NCBI RefSeq assembly: GCF_001422725.1
Contig: NZ_LMMA01000005.1
Coordinates: 1 to 64,000 of the forward strand
Origin: Flavobacterium sp. Leaf82
GTDB taxonomy: Bacteria; Bacteroidota; Bacteroidia; Flavobacteriales; Flavobacteriaceae
Reading direction: 5' to 3'
DNA length: 64,000 nucleotides
Of this stretch, positions 8,255-16,533 are shown piece after piece. The position numbers and the translations under genes were made by a program. Numbering within the stretch: the stretch's first letter is position 1; each line of letters starts with the position of its first letter. Under the pieces are notes generated by a model. It saw nothing but the letters and a program-made list of their open reading frames with translations. It was not told the origin of the DNA and searched no databases.

Positions 8255-8414
8255 TTACTCACAAAATAAATATTTCCCAGAACCCGCACTTTTCTTTTCC
8301 GAAGGAATAATAATATGCTATTCAAACTTTTTTCCTTTCAAAACATCATTTACAAAATCTAATACATATTGTTGTCCCTGATGAAAAAGATAACCTGAGA
8401 ATTCATGTCCGCCA
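8255..8414 (-). pseudogene. Displaced 3' end of the alpha/beta-hydrolase gene
   Basis: This 160-bp stretch repeats the last part of the hydrolase gene (8868-9030) with about five substitutions and one 3-bp deletion. It would encode the C-terminal 53 residues from the catalytic His (GGHEFSGY) to the stop. A GAA-TAG change (TCG to TAG at about 8312) puts a stop inside it. The repeat begins exactly at the stop codon and ends exactly at the REP block. It has no start or promoter of its own. Confidence 0.88.
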
Positions 8415-8575
8415 CTGGACTAAAGTCCAGCTCTACAAAATGAATCGTTCCTCTGGAACTCAAACGACAAAATGCCATAGGCATGGCAAATATTGTAGAG
8501 CTGGACTTTAGTCCAGTTTAAGCAATATTTAAGTTTTTAATTCCATCGAACGAGATATTTAAAACGATAATGTGT
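8415..8575. repeat. REP block B: one unit, inverted relative to block A
   Basis: CTGGACTAAAGTCCAG (8415-8430) and CTGGACTTTAGTCCAG (8511-8526) enclose a unit that is the reverse complement of the block A unit. The right flank (8527-8575) matches 7527-7577 in direct orientation. So the outer flank is collinear in both blocks while the central unit is flipped. Confidence 0.85.
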
Positions 8576-8591
8576 TAGGGTAATATGGTTT

Positions 8592-8849
8592 TTATTTAGG
8601 ATAATTATAGAGCATATAACATGTAAATAAAACCATTGAAATGAAGGAAACCAGAGATCCGTATAAAATTCCCCAACCTGCATGACTTAGATTGGTATTT
8701 CTGTTTTTGAAGAAAAATTTAATTGCCAATCCAATTATTATTCCCGAAAAGCAAATAATACAAGCGGGACTAAAATTATCAAAAAGTTTTAGGTTTACGA
8801 TAATTAAATAGTGAATTATAAGAGTGATTATAAAAGATATACTTTTCAT
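8592..8849 (-). CDS. Small membrane protein (cargo of module 2)
   Basis: An unrecognised 85-residue protein with three hydrophobic segments (about 3-22, 28-46 and 58-80) separated by short polar turns (FKNRNTNLSH). It starts 18 bp after the hydrolase stop on the same strand, so it is likely cotranscribed with the hydrolase. A small membrane partner or protector of the secreted hydrolase is one possibility, but nothing in the sequence shows this. It ends next to REP block B. Confidence 0.65.
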   Translation of the reverse strand: MKSISFIITLIIHYLIIVNLKLFDNFSPACIICFSGIIIGLAIKFFFKNRNTNLSHAGWGILYGSLVSFISMVLFTCYMLYNYPK

Positions 8850-8867
8850 TTTTACTTAGGATTTTCT

Positions 8868-9785
8868 TTACTCACAAAACAAATATTTCCCAGAACCTGC
8901 ACCTTTCTTTTCCGAAGGAATAATAATATGCGATTCAAACTTTTTTCCTTTCAAAACATCATTTACAAAATCTAATACATATTGTTGTCCCTGATGAAAA
9001 AGGTAACCTGAGAATTCATGACCACCGCCACAAAAAGTGATCAGTTCAATATCTTTATGAAAATCATTCATATGATTGTAAACGGCATAAGATCCAAAAA
9101 GAATCAACCAACCCGATGCATTTGTTGGGCAAGAACGATGTGAACCTGCATTGTATGGAACTGTATCATCGTTATTTCCGTGTGACAATAACATTGGGAT
9201 TGCTTTTTCTTTTGTAATTAAATTAATATCCTGAATTGCGCCTGATCCTCCAATAAAACCAGCATATTTAAAAGTTGAAGGCAGATTGTTTTTGTATAAA
9301 TTCATGAGTTTATAATCCCAAAAGGAGGCGTGAAAACCAATTTCTGCACCTGCGCTAATTCCGGAAATGAATATTTTTGAAGTATCAAGATTATATTTAT
9401 TTGCGTTTTCGATCAAAAACGAAGTCGCTTGCCACATATCGCTAACACCAATTTGAATTGCTTTTATCTTTTCGGGTAAAGTTCCTTTGCAGCCAAAATC
9501 TTTTCCTTTCATATATAAACTGTACGAAATACTCGCAACGGCATATCCATTTTTTGCCATGAAAATCCCAAAGTCTTTTTCGCTGGTACGTTCTCCGCCA
9601 GAAAATCCTCCACCAAAAGCAAAAATAATCAACGGAATTTTCTCGCTCGTTTTTTTTTGAGGTAAATATAAATCCAGGTCCAGTTTGATTGTATCATTCT
9701 GAAAATAAGTCATCGTCTTGATTTCCTGTGCCTGAATATTGTGAAAAGTGAGAATAGTAAAAAGTAAGAGGATAATTTTTTTCAT
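8868..9785 (-). CDS. Secreted alpha/beta-hydrolase (esterase/lipase-like)
   Basis: The start at 9785 gives a clean signal peptide (MKKIILLLFTILTFHNIQAQ); the upstream ATG at 9848 only adds an unrelated leader. The 305-residue protein has the oxyanion-type segment FAFGGGFSGG, the nucleophile elbow GISAG (Ser144), an acid in GNNDDTVPYN and the catalytic His in CGGGHEFSG. This resembles carboxylesterase/acetyl-esterase hydrolases; the substrate is unknown. Its last 160 bp are repeated downstream beyond the next gene (8255-8414). Export suggests action in the periplasm or outside. Confidence 0.85.
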   Translation of the reverse strand: MKKIILLLFTILTFHNIQAQEIKTMTYFQNDTIKLDLDLYLPQKKTSEKIPLIIFAFGGGFSGGERTSEKDFGIFMAKNGYAVASISYSLYMKGKDFGCKGTLPEKIKAIQIGVSDMWQATSFLIENANKYNLDTSKIFISGISAGAEIGFHASFWDYKLMNLYKNNLPSTFKYAGFIGGSGAIQDINLITKEKAIPMLLSHGNNDDTVPYNAGSHRSCPTNASGWLILFGSYAVYNHMNDFHKDIELITFCGGGHEFSGYLFHQGQQYVLDFVNDVLKGKKFESHIIIPSEKKGAGSGKYLFCE

Positions 9786-9808
9786 TGTGGTGTAATTTAA
9801 TCTCGCAA

Positions 9809-9826
9809 TCCCAATAGCTATTGGGA
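9809..9826. repeat. 18-bp perfect palindrome upstream of the hydrolase
   Basis: TCCCAATAGCTATTGGGA lies 24 bp before the hydrolase start. Palindromes of this shape are frequent between genes in flavobacteria as far as I recall. It could be an operator or a repeat relic; no poly-T follows. The rest of the gap to 10046 is AT-rich and shows a weak inverted repeat (CTAATTTACACTAATTTTTAA near 9878, TTTTTAATTAGTGAAAATTAG near 9945). Confidence 0.45.
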
Positions 9827-10045
9827 GCAAAGACGCAAAGTTTTTCAAATATAAAAGTTTGCTATGGATTTCTCTAATTTACACTAATTTTTAATTTCTT
9901 TACTTGAACTAAATGGTATGAAAAATAAAAATTTGATTGGTAATTTTTAATTAGTGAAAATTAGTGGAATCCTTGGTGAAAAAATAATCATTATTTCCTT
10001 CTAAAAAATCTAAAATCTAAACTCTAAAATCTAAACTCAAAACCG

Positions 10046-10053
10046 TATATTTG
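10046..10053 (+). promoter_or_regulatory. -7 promoter box of the DUF493 gene
   Basis: TATATTTG matches TAnnTTTG. The start of transcription near 10060 leaves only about 14 nt before the ATG at 10074. Confidence 0.6.
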
Positions 10054-10073
10054 CCTTCTATTTTAATGTGCAA

Positions 10074-10370
10074 ATGGAGAACGATAAAGAAAAAAACACC
10101 GCCGAATTTTACGAAAGATTAAAGGTAGAGCTGGATAACTCAAATACTTGGCCTGCAGAATATTTGTATAAATTTATAGTGCCTACGGTCGACGATAATG
10201 TCGAGCGAGTTGAAAAAGCTTTTGACAGTATGGGCGCGGTTATTAAAACAACAAAATCTAAAACAGGAAAATTTACCAGTGTTTCTGTAGATGTTACAAT
10301 GCATAGTGCTGACCAGGTTATTAGCAAATACAAAGAAGTTTCTACTATAGAAGGTATAGTTTCATTATAA
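10074..10370 (+). CDS. DUF493 (YbeD-like) family protein
   Basis: A small cytoplasmic protein of 98 residues with the DUF493 pattern: FYERLKVELDNSNTWPAEYLYKFIVP, then the ACT-like beta-alpha repeat ending in KYKEVSTIEGIVSL. The fold resembles ACT regulatory domains; the role is unknown. A GTG at 10068 is also in frame, but the ATG at 10074 is favoured. The DUF4290 gene follows after only 3 bp, so the pair is cotranscribed and probably translationally coupled. Confidence 0.85.
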   Translation: MENDKEKNTAEFYERLKVELDNSNTWPAEYLYKFIVPTVDDNVERVEKAFDSMGAVIKTTKSKTGKFTSVSVDVTMHSADQVISKYKEVSTIEGIVSL

Positions 10371-10373
10371 ATT

Positions 10374-11096
10374 ATGGTCGAAAAATATAAAAAAGAAGTC
10401 GCGAATGACGTTGTTTTTAACTTAGAATATAATTCTGAAAGACAGCGCTTACTTATTCCGGAATATGGTCGTCATTTGCAAAAACTGATCGATCAGGCAA
10501 CTCATATTGAAGATGATGAAACGCGCAATAAAGCTGCGAAATACATTATTCAGGTTATGGGAAGTCTGAATCCGCATTTGCGTGATGTACCGGATTTTCA
10601 ACATAAATTATGGGATCAGCTTTTTATAATGTCTGATTTTAAATTGAATGTAGAATCACCATATCCAATTCCGTCAAGAGATGTATTGCAACTAAAACCA
10701 GATGTTTTACAGTATCCACAAAACTTTCCAAAATACAGATTTTATGGTAACAATATCAAATATATGATTGATGTTGCCAATAAATGGGAAGAAGGCGAAA
10801 TGAAAAATGCATTGGTATTGGTAATTGCCAACCATATGAAAAAATCATATTTAAGCTGGAACAAAGACACGGTAAAAGATGATGTTATTTTCGAGCATTT
10901 ATTTGAATTGTCAGGAGGAAAAATCAATTTATTGCAAAGCACAGAAGAGCTTTTAAATACAACTGATTTATTGCGTACCAACAAACGTATGTCAAACAAA
11001 ATCACGCCTCCGGGACAGCCAAAAATTCAAAGCAACAAAAACAATAAAGGCCCGGGAAAACCAAAACCATTTCAAAAAAACAATAATCAGAAGTAA
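10374..11096 (+). CDS. DUF4290 domain protein
   Basis: The 240-residue protein matches DUF4290, a Bacteroidota family: LEYNSERQRLLIPEYGRHLQKLIDQA at 17-42 and GSLNPHLRDVPDFQHKLWDQLFIMSDF in the middle. The C-terminal 40 residues are basic, Pro/Asn/Lys-rich and disordered (PGKPKPFQKNNNQK), which hints at nucleic-acid contact. No enzymatic motif is seen. It sits between DUF493 and murA on the same strand; a 94-bp gap with CTTAGAACC-type repeats separates it from murA. Confidence 0.85.
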   Translation: MVEKYKKEVANDVVFNLEYNSERQRLLIPEYGRHLQKLIDQATHIEDDETRNKAAKYIIQVMGSLNPHLRDVPDFQHKLWDQLFIMSDFKLNVESPYPIPSRDVLQLKPDVLQYPQNFPKYRFYGNNIKYMIDVANKWEEGEMKNALVLVIANHMKKSYLSWNKDTVKDDVIFEHLFELSGGKINLLQSTEELLNTTDLLRTNKRMSNKITPPGQPKIQSNKNNKGPGKPKPFQKNNNQK

Positions 11097-11103
11097 ATAA
11101 AAA

Positions 11104-11181
11104 AGAGGCTAAGATGATAAGGAACTAAGACGCTATGATATTTAGCTTAGAACCTCAGAATCTCAGAACCTCAGAACCTAA
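11104..11181. repeat. Short CTTAGAACC-type interspersed repeat tract
   Basis: The gap holds repeated words such as GAGGCTAAGATGATAAGGAACTA and CTCAGAA(T/C)CTCAGAACCTCAG. Similar tracts occur at 13566-13610, 13938-13975, 29816-29860 and 30247-30289, always next to gene ends. Confidence 0.55.
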
Positions 11182-11190
11182 AAGAGATCT

Positions 11191-12504
11191 ATGGGAATTT
11201 TTAAAATCGAAGGAGGAATTCCTTTAAAAGGAGAAATCACTCCGCAAGGAGCAAAAAATGAGGCATTACAAATTTTATGTGCCGTGCTTCTAACGGGGGA
11301 TAAAGTAAAAATTAATAATATTCCCGATATTATTGACATCAATAAATTAATCACATTGTTGGGTAATTTAGGCGTTAAAATTCAACGAAATGAACCGGGT
11401 TCGATTACGTTTCAGGCTGATGAAGTTAATGTTGGATATTTAGAAACCGAAGCTTTCAAAAAAGAAGGCGGGGCACTTCGTGGTTCTATTATGATTGTTG
11501 GACCATTATTGGCTCGTTTCGGAAAAGGGTATATTCCTAAACCGGGAGGAGATAAAATTGGACGTCGTAGATTAGATACTCACTTTGAAGGTTTTATTAA
11601 CCTTGGAGCAAAATTCAGATACAATAGAGAAGATCACTTTTACGGAGTAGAATCTCCTGCAGAAGGATTACAAGGAACAGATATGTTGCTTGATGAAGCA
11701 TCTGTAACCGGAACTGCAAATATTGTTATGGCAGCTGTTTTGGCAAAAGGAAAAACTACGGTTTACAACGCAGCTTGCGAACCTTACCTGCAACAATTGT
11801 GTAAAATGTTGAACTCAATGGGAGCAAACATTACAGGAGTTGGGTCTAATTTATTAACAATCGAAGGTGTTGAAAGCCTTGGTGGTTGTGAGCATACCAT
11901 TCTTCCGGATATGATCGAAATTGGTTCTTGGATTGGTCTTGCGGCTATGACAAAAAGCGAAATCATGATCAAAAATGTAAGTTGGGAAAACTTAGGTTTA
12001 ATCCCAAATACTTTTAGAAAATTAGGAATTACAATCGAAAAACGTGGTGATGATATTTATATTCCTGCTCACACAGATGGATATGAAGTAAAAACCGATA
12101 TTGATGGTTCTATTTTAACAATCGCAGATGCGCCTTGGCCAGGATTTACGCCTGACTTATTAAGTATTGTTTTGGTTGTGGCAACACAAGCAAAAGGCGA
12201 TGTTTTGATTCACCAGAAAATGTTCGAAAGCCGTTTGTTTTTCGTGGATAAATTAATCGATATGGGAGCAAAAATTATGTTATGTGATCCGCACAGAGCA
12301 GTGGTTATGGGACATAATTTCGAATCTCAATTAAAAGCAACAACAATGTCATCTCCTGATATTCGTGCGGGAATCTCATTATTGATTGCTGCACTTTCAG
12401 CAAAAGGAACAAGTACAATTCAAAATATTGAGCAAATTGACCGTGGATACGAACGTATCGACGAGCGTTTGAGAGCAATTGGAGCTAAAATCGTAAGAGC
12501 TTAA
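11191..12504 (+). CDS. murA: UDP-GlcNAc 1-carboxyvinyltransferase, Asp-type active site
   Basis: MurA adds enolpyruvyl from PEP to UDP-GlcNAc, the first committed step of peptidoglycan synthesis. The 437-residue protein is full length, with Lys22/Asn23 (GAKNEAL), the GSIMIVGPLLARFG segment and GGCEHTILPDMIEIG. In the active-site loop, where E. coli has GGCTIGARPVD, this protein reads GGDKIGRRRLD, so Asp121 replaces the catalytic Cys115. That substitution is known in other bacteria to keep activity and to prevent alkylation by fosfomycin. A CTTAGAACC-type repeat tract precedes it. Confidence 0.97.
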   Translation: MGIFKIEGGIPLKGEITPQGAKNEALQILCAVLLTGDKVKINNIPDIIDINKLITLLGNLGVKIQRNEPGSITFQADEVNVGYLETEAFKKEGGALRGSIMIVGPLLARFGKGYIPKPGGDKIGRRRLDTHFEGFINLGAKFRYNREDHFYGVESPAEGLQGTDMLLDEASVTGTANIVMAAVLAKGKTTVYNAACEPYLQQLCKMLNSMGANITGVGSNLLTIEGVESLGGCEHTILPDMIEIGSWIGLAAMTKSEIMIKNVSWENLGLIPNTFRKLGITIEKRGDDIYIPAHTDGYEVKTDIDGSILTIADAPWPGFTPDLLSIVLVVATQAKGDVLIHQKMFESRLFFVDKLIDMGAKIMLCDPHRAVVMGHNFESQLKATTMSSPDIRAGISLLIAALSAKGTSTIQNIEQIDRGYERIDERLRAIGAKIVRA

Positions 12505-12510
12505 AAACTT

Positions 12511-12641
12511 AGCCACGAATTACACCAATTTACACGAAAAGAAATGTTTTTAAGTAGACTATTTTTAGCGTAATTAAGGTTTGTGTGATTCTAGTTTTTT
12601 TAAAGATTATCTAATTTGTGATAATTCGTGCAATTCGTGGC
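12511..12641. repeat. Intergenic inverted repeat, GCCACGAATT ends
   Basis: GCCACGAATT (12512-12521) and AATTCGTGGC (12632-12641) bound about 130 bp with further short complementary words inside (ACACGAAAAG, AATTCGTGC). It occupies the whole murA-CDF gap. Related elements with GCCACAGATTA ends are at 31024-31098 and 38945-39035. Confidence 0.7.
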
Positions 12642-12680
12642 AAAAAAATATAATATAAATGTCGTGCTAAAAATTCGCAA

Positions 12681-13556
12681 ATGACAGATGAACAAAAAGC
12701 TGTAAAAGCTACTATATTCAGTATAGTTGGGAACACCTGCTTAGCCTTGATAAAAGGTTTGGCAGGTTTTTTTGGCAATTCTTACGCCTTAATTGCAGAT
12801 GCGATAGAATCAACAGCAGATATATTTTCTTCGTGTTTGGTTTTATTCGGTATTAAATATTCGAATAAGCCCGCAGATGAAAATCATCCTTACGGCCACG
12901 GTCGTGCAGAACCATTAATTACCTTTTTGGTTGTTGGATTTTTAATCACTTCGGCAACAATTATTGGTTACGAAAGTATTGCTAATATTCAGGCTCCGCA
13001 TGGATTGCCAAAATCATGGACTTTGTATATCCTGGGTGCCATTATTATCTGGAAAGAATATTCGTTTCGTTTGGTAATGAAACGCAGTAAAGAGACCAAT
13101 AGCTCCTCTCTGGCGGCAGATGCCTGGCATCATCGCAGTGACGCTATTACATCGATAGCAGCATTTATTGGAATTTCGATTGCGTTAATAATGGGAAAAG
13201 GCTATGAGTCAGCAGATGATTGGGCGGCACTTTTTGCTGCTTTTTTTATCTTATACAATAGCTATAAAATTTTCAGACCTGCGCTTGGCGAAATTATGGA
13301 TGAAAATTTAAATGATGATCTTGTCGAAGAAATTCGTGTTGAATCCCTAAAGGTTCCGGGTATTCTGGGAACCGAAAAATGTTTCATTCGTAAAGCCGGA
13401 ATGAAATATCATGTTGATCTTCATGCTATAGTTTCAGCGCAAATTTCTGTAAAAGTAGGTCATGATTTGTCACACAGACTGCAAGATACTTTAAAAGAAA
13501 AAATACCCCAATTAGGGAATGTATTGATTCATATTGAACCAGATGATTATCATTGA
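12681..13556 (+). CDS. Cation diffusion facilitator (CDF) family metal transporter
   Basis: This 291-residue protein has six predicted membrane segments and a C-terminal cytoplasmic ferredoxin-like domain (about 205-291). CDF marks include ADAIESTAD at 39-47, HPYGHGRAE at 69-77 and AWHHRSDA at 149-155. By alignment with YiiP the transport site would be Glu43, Asp47, His150 and Asp154; Glu43 stands where Asp or His is usual, so metal choice (Zn, Mn, Fe or Co) is uncertain. It likely exports divalent metal in exchange for protons. Confidence 0.92.
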   Translation: MTDEQKAVKATIFSIVGNTCLALIKGLAGFFGNSYALIADAIESTADIFSSCLVLFGIKYSNKPADENHPYGHGRAEPLITFLVVGFLITSATIIGYESIANIQAPHGLPKSWTLYILGAIIIWKEYSFRLVMKRSKETNSSSLAADAWHHRSDAITSIAAFIGISIALIMGKGYESADDWAALFAAFFILYNSYKIFRPALGEIMDENLNDDLVEEIRVESLKVPGILGTEKCFIRKAGMKYHVDLHAIVSAQISVKVGHDLSHRLQDTLKEKIPQLGNVLIHIEPDDYH

Positions 13557-13631
13557 TTTTTGAGGTTCAAAGAGGCAAAGGTGCTGAGGTACTAAGGTAC
13601 TAAGGTTTTCTTTAGCAACGATAAAAAATAA

Positions 13632-13668
13632 AATCCGTTTATTCTATTAGAGTAAGCGGATTATTTAT
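13632..13668 (+). terminator. Terminator of the CDF gene
   Basis: AATCCG (13632-13637) pairs with CGGATT (13657-13662) and the stem continues with G-U pairs to a 3-nt loop near 13646. A T-rich tail follows. Confidence 0.6.
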
Positions 13669-13670
13669 TT

Positions 13671-13787
13671 GGGCGTTCCCTACGGTCGGGCTATCCGCTA
13701 AATTCCCAATTAACAAAATCTACGGCTAAAAAGCCTTGATTTTCTAAATCGGGAGATACCGCTTCTATCCCTAACGCAAACTCAGGG
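13671..13787. repeat. Dispersed intergenic repeat, copy 1
   Basis: About 110 bp starting GGGCGTTCCCTACGGTCGGG and ending TATCCCTAACG, with an inner CGGCTAAAAAGCCTTG hairpin. A second copy, about 80 percent identical by eye, is at 61637-61743. Together with the flanking elements it fills the gap between the CDF gene and the DUF5686 gene; no gene is seen there. Confidence 0.85.
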
Positions 13788-13830
13788 AAAGAGAAGTTTT
13801 AAGGATTTTAATTTTTTAGTTGGCGTTTAG

Positions 13831-13920
13831 TTTGTCACTTCGACGAAGGAGAAGTCACATATAATGATCGTCAACAGGACATTTTTTCTATTGTGATCTC
13901 TGCTTCGTAGAGATGACAAG
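13831..13920. repeat. Imperfect inverted repeat with GTCACTTCGACGAAG word
   Basis: TTTGTCACTTCGACGAAGGA at one end and CTTCGTAGAGATGACAAG at the other bound 90 bp. A related element with GAGGCTTCGACTCCACTCAGGATGAC words is at 45598-45683. Similar words are common between flavobacterial genes as far as I recall. Confidence 0.5.
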
Positions 13921-13973
13921 ATTGCAAAAAAATAAGACTTAGCAACTTAGAACCTTAGTGACTTAGCATCTTT

Positions 13974-16463
13974 CTAATTCAATACATTCAAAATTTTCAT
14001 CCCCAATACAACACCATTTTGCTGAATTCCGCCTTGATACGAATGAACATAATCTAATCTGAACAATTTAAATTTACCAAATCCCAGATTGTCCAGACCA
14101 ACAGTAAACTCCGTATATGGTTTCCTATCCGGAATCGCCAGAGAATGGAAGCCAATATTCATAGTCGATTTTAAGAGGTTCAATAACGGAATTTTATTAG
14201 TAATAAATCCAGTATCGTTATGTTCTAAATGCATTTCAAAATAACTATTGTTTGTGCTATTTTCATAATAAGGCATTAAATTAAAGACATTCAAATAACG
14301 ATCACTTGTTCCAATATGTGTTTGGTTTCCGTTAAAATGTCTGTAATCAATAAATGAAATATTCTCCGCATTAAAGAACTTTCCTGCTCTTAAGTTCATT
14401 CCCAGGATTCCTTTATTACCTAAGGACAAATCATAAAGTACAGAAGCTCCAATGCGTTCAAACTCGTATTTTTTCTCGCTGGCTGCAAATGCTTTTTCAA
14501 AAGCTAAAAATACAGTTGGATATTTATCATCTTTAAAATTATATCTTCCGTCTGGTCTTGAAATGTATTTATTGCCAAAGTTAATTTGGGTACTTAAAGC
14601 AACTTTAAACAAATGATGAGGATCAAATGCCAGGGTCGTAAAATCATTTGGTGCTACCGGATTATTAGATGAATATGCATCATCTCTTTTAAAGAAAGAA
14701 TAGTCAGTTGTATTAATAAGAGGTTTTCTTTGTTCGTAAGCTGCTTTTCCAATCAATTTTACACCATTCAAAATGTCTTGTGAATAGTTTATCTGAGCGA
14801 ACTCAAGATTATATAATTTCATATAATTATCTTTAAAAAACAAAGAACTTATAGAATTGACAAGTTTGCTTATAGGTTCGAAACTATTAAACTGCGCCAC
14901 TTTTGTTCCTCCTAAAACTCCAATTGTAGCGTAATTTATGTTGTTGAATTTATGACTGAATTCACCAACAACCCGAAAACCTTCATCTGAAAAACCATAA
15001 TTAAAAGTTGTGCTTACAGAAGTGCTTTTGCCTTTTTCTTCATTCCATTTTTTAAAAGAGAAACCAGAATCTAAATTAAATCCCTGAACAGTATTGAAAC
15101 TTAAAGAAGAGATATTCAATAAACCTTTATAATCAAAAGAATATTTTTTGAAAGTATTCTTATAATCATAACCCATCAGGATATCCGTAATTTTGAACTT
15201 ATTATTTTTCGCATCTATCGAATCCGCATATTTTTGAGATTTTCTAATAGATTGCAAACTATCTTTTTTGGTATAATCCGTACTTTCTTCAATGGTTAAA
15301 GGAATTGGACGAATTTGATTCCAGAAAGCATCATCTTTTTTATTTGCATTAACTTCAAAAGCAACAATTTCATTTCCAAAAGTTTTCTTCTCAAAAGAAA
15401 CAGGGAATTCATAATTTGAATAGACATAATTAAATTTTCCGGAGAATTTCACGCCAAATATACCAGCAGTAAAATCAAGTGTTTGGGCATTTTTTGTCCA
15501 TATTTTATTTTGTGTATTATAGCTAAAACTTTGTTTCAGGGTCATTACTTCGGTAAACTCATTTTTCATTCGATACCCTTTTATGTCTAAATCCAGCGCA
15601 TAAATTGCAAAAGTGTCGTCGACTATATAAATGTAACCTTCAAAAACGGGTTCTTTATCTCGTTTTGGAAGTACTTTGATTTTATAAACCTGTTGATTGT
15701 TAGCGTCATAAAAACTACCTTCAAGTTTGTATTTATAATAATTGAAAGCATTATCTGCGATAGGCGAAATGAGTTTAACGTCAAAGTCCAGTGTATTATC
15801 ATAAAAATCATAAGTCGACAACGAAGCTGTATTGTAACTGTAGCCTTTGTTGTTTCCGGAGATTTTCGAAGCAATAATCTTCTCTTTTAATTTATTGGGC
15901 TTTTCAAAAGTAATTTTCGAGATAGTTTCAGACAAATATAAAATTCCTGTTCCGGTAGAATCCAGGTTAGAAGCCATATCATCGCCAAGATCTACTTTTT
16001 TGCCAAGGATTTTTTTTGGTAAATCCTTAACTTTAAACATTCCCTTCGAATAAAAATCTGCTGTATATCGGGCGGTTTTGTCTGAGTTGTCTTTTTTCTC
16101 TGCAATTGCATTTTTAATAATAGCATCGGCAGGATTGTTTTTAGGATCAATAACAACTTCATTTAATGCAAAGCTTTCCTCCAACATTTTTACATCCAGA
16201 GTAATTGTTTTTGAATCAGCTGAAACCGCTATTTTTTGAGTTTTGAATCCTAAATACTGAAAAGTAATTTTGTTTTTACGAACTTCTTTTACGTTAAGTT
16301 GGTATTTTCCCTGTTCGTTAGAAGTTGTTCCGCTATACGTATTTTCTTCAAAAACGGAAACAAAAGGCAGCGGATTTCCTTTTTCATCTGTTATAGTTCC
16401 CTTTATTTGGGCAAAATTTGAAATCGAAAAAAACAAAAAGGCGAGTAAAATATAGTTTTTCAT
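13974..16463 (-). CDS. DUF5686 protein with N-terminal carboxypeptidase-regulatory-like domain
   Basis: The start at 16463 gives a signal peptide (MKNYILLAFLFFSISNFAQ) and an 829-residue protein; the ATG at 16562 adds an unrelated leader. Next comes a CarboxypepD_reg-like beta-sandwich (IKGTITDEKGNPLPFVSVFEE to VSADSKTITLDV, about 20-105), then the long DUF5686 region, whose C-terminal half alternates in the manner of an outer-membrane beta barrel and ends in a strand without terminal Phe. It is probably an outer-membrane protein of unknown function, related in domain order to SusC-type receptors but with no plug domain. It overlaps no neighbour; aroQ lies just upstream. Confidence 0.85.
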   Translation of the reverse strand: MKNYILLAFLFFSISNFAQIKGTITDEKGNPLPFVSVFEENTYSGTTSNEQGKYQLNVKEVRKNKITFQYLGFKTQKIAVSADSKTITLDVKMLEESFALNEVVIDPKNNPADAIIKNAIAEKKDNSDKTARYTADFYSKGMFKVKDLPKKILGKKVDLGDDMASNLDSTGTGILYLSETISKITFEKPNKLKEKIIASKISGNNKGYSYNTASLSTYDFYDNTLDFDVKLISPIADNAFNYYKYKLEGSFYDANNQQVYKIKVLPKRDKEPVFEGYIYIVDDTFAIYALDLDIKGYRMKNEFTEVMTLKQSFSYNTQNKIWTKNAQTLDFTAGIFGVKFSGKFNYVYSNYEFPVSFEKKTFGNEIVAFEVNANKKDDAFWNQIRPIPLTIEESTDYTKKDSLQSIRKSQKYADSIDAKNNKFKITDILMGYDYKNTFKKYSFDYKGLLNISSLSFNTVQGFNLDSGFSFKKWNEEKGKSTSVSTTFNYGFSDEGFRVVGEFSHKFNNINYATIGVLGGTKVAQFNSFEPISKLVNSISSLFFKDNYMKLYNLEFAQINYSQDILNGVKLIGKAAYEQRKPLINTTDYSFFKRDDAYSSNNPVAPNDFTTLAFDPHHLFKVALSTQINFGNKYISRPDGRYNFKDDKYPTVFLAFEKAFAASEKKYEFERIGASVLYDLSLGNKGILGMNLRAGKFFNAENISFIDYRHFNGNQTHIGTSDRYLNVFNLMPYYENSTNNSYFEMHLEHNDTGFITNKIPLLNLLKSTMNIGFHSLAIPDRKPYTEFTVGLDNLGFGKFKLFRLDYVHSYQGGIQQNGVVLGMKILNVLN

Positions 16464-16480
16464 GAAAAAGGTTTCTCTAA

Positions 16481-16488
16481 CAAAAATA
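16481..16488 (-). promoter_or_regulatory. Possible -7 box of the DUF5686 gene
   Basis: TATTTTTG on the minus strand fits TAnnTTTG, 18 bp before the chosen ATG at 16463. No TTG was found at -33. It supports the shorter start. Confidence 0.4.
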
Positions 16489-16533
16489 GAATAAGTTAAA
16501 AATGAGCTTATTAAAAATTTGTTAAAAAAAGAC

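Noticed and set aside
7588..8325. 245-codon form of the module 1 membrane gene
   Set aside because: Its first 29 codons read the hydrolase-tail copy out of frame, so the start at 8238 was used.
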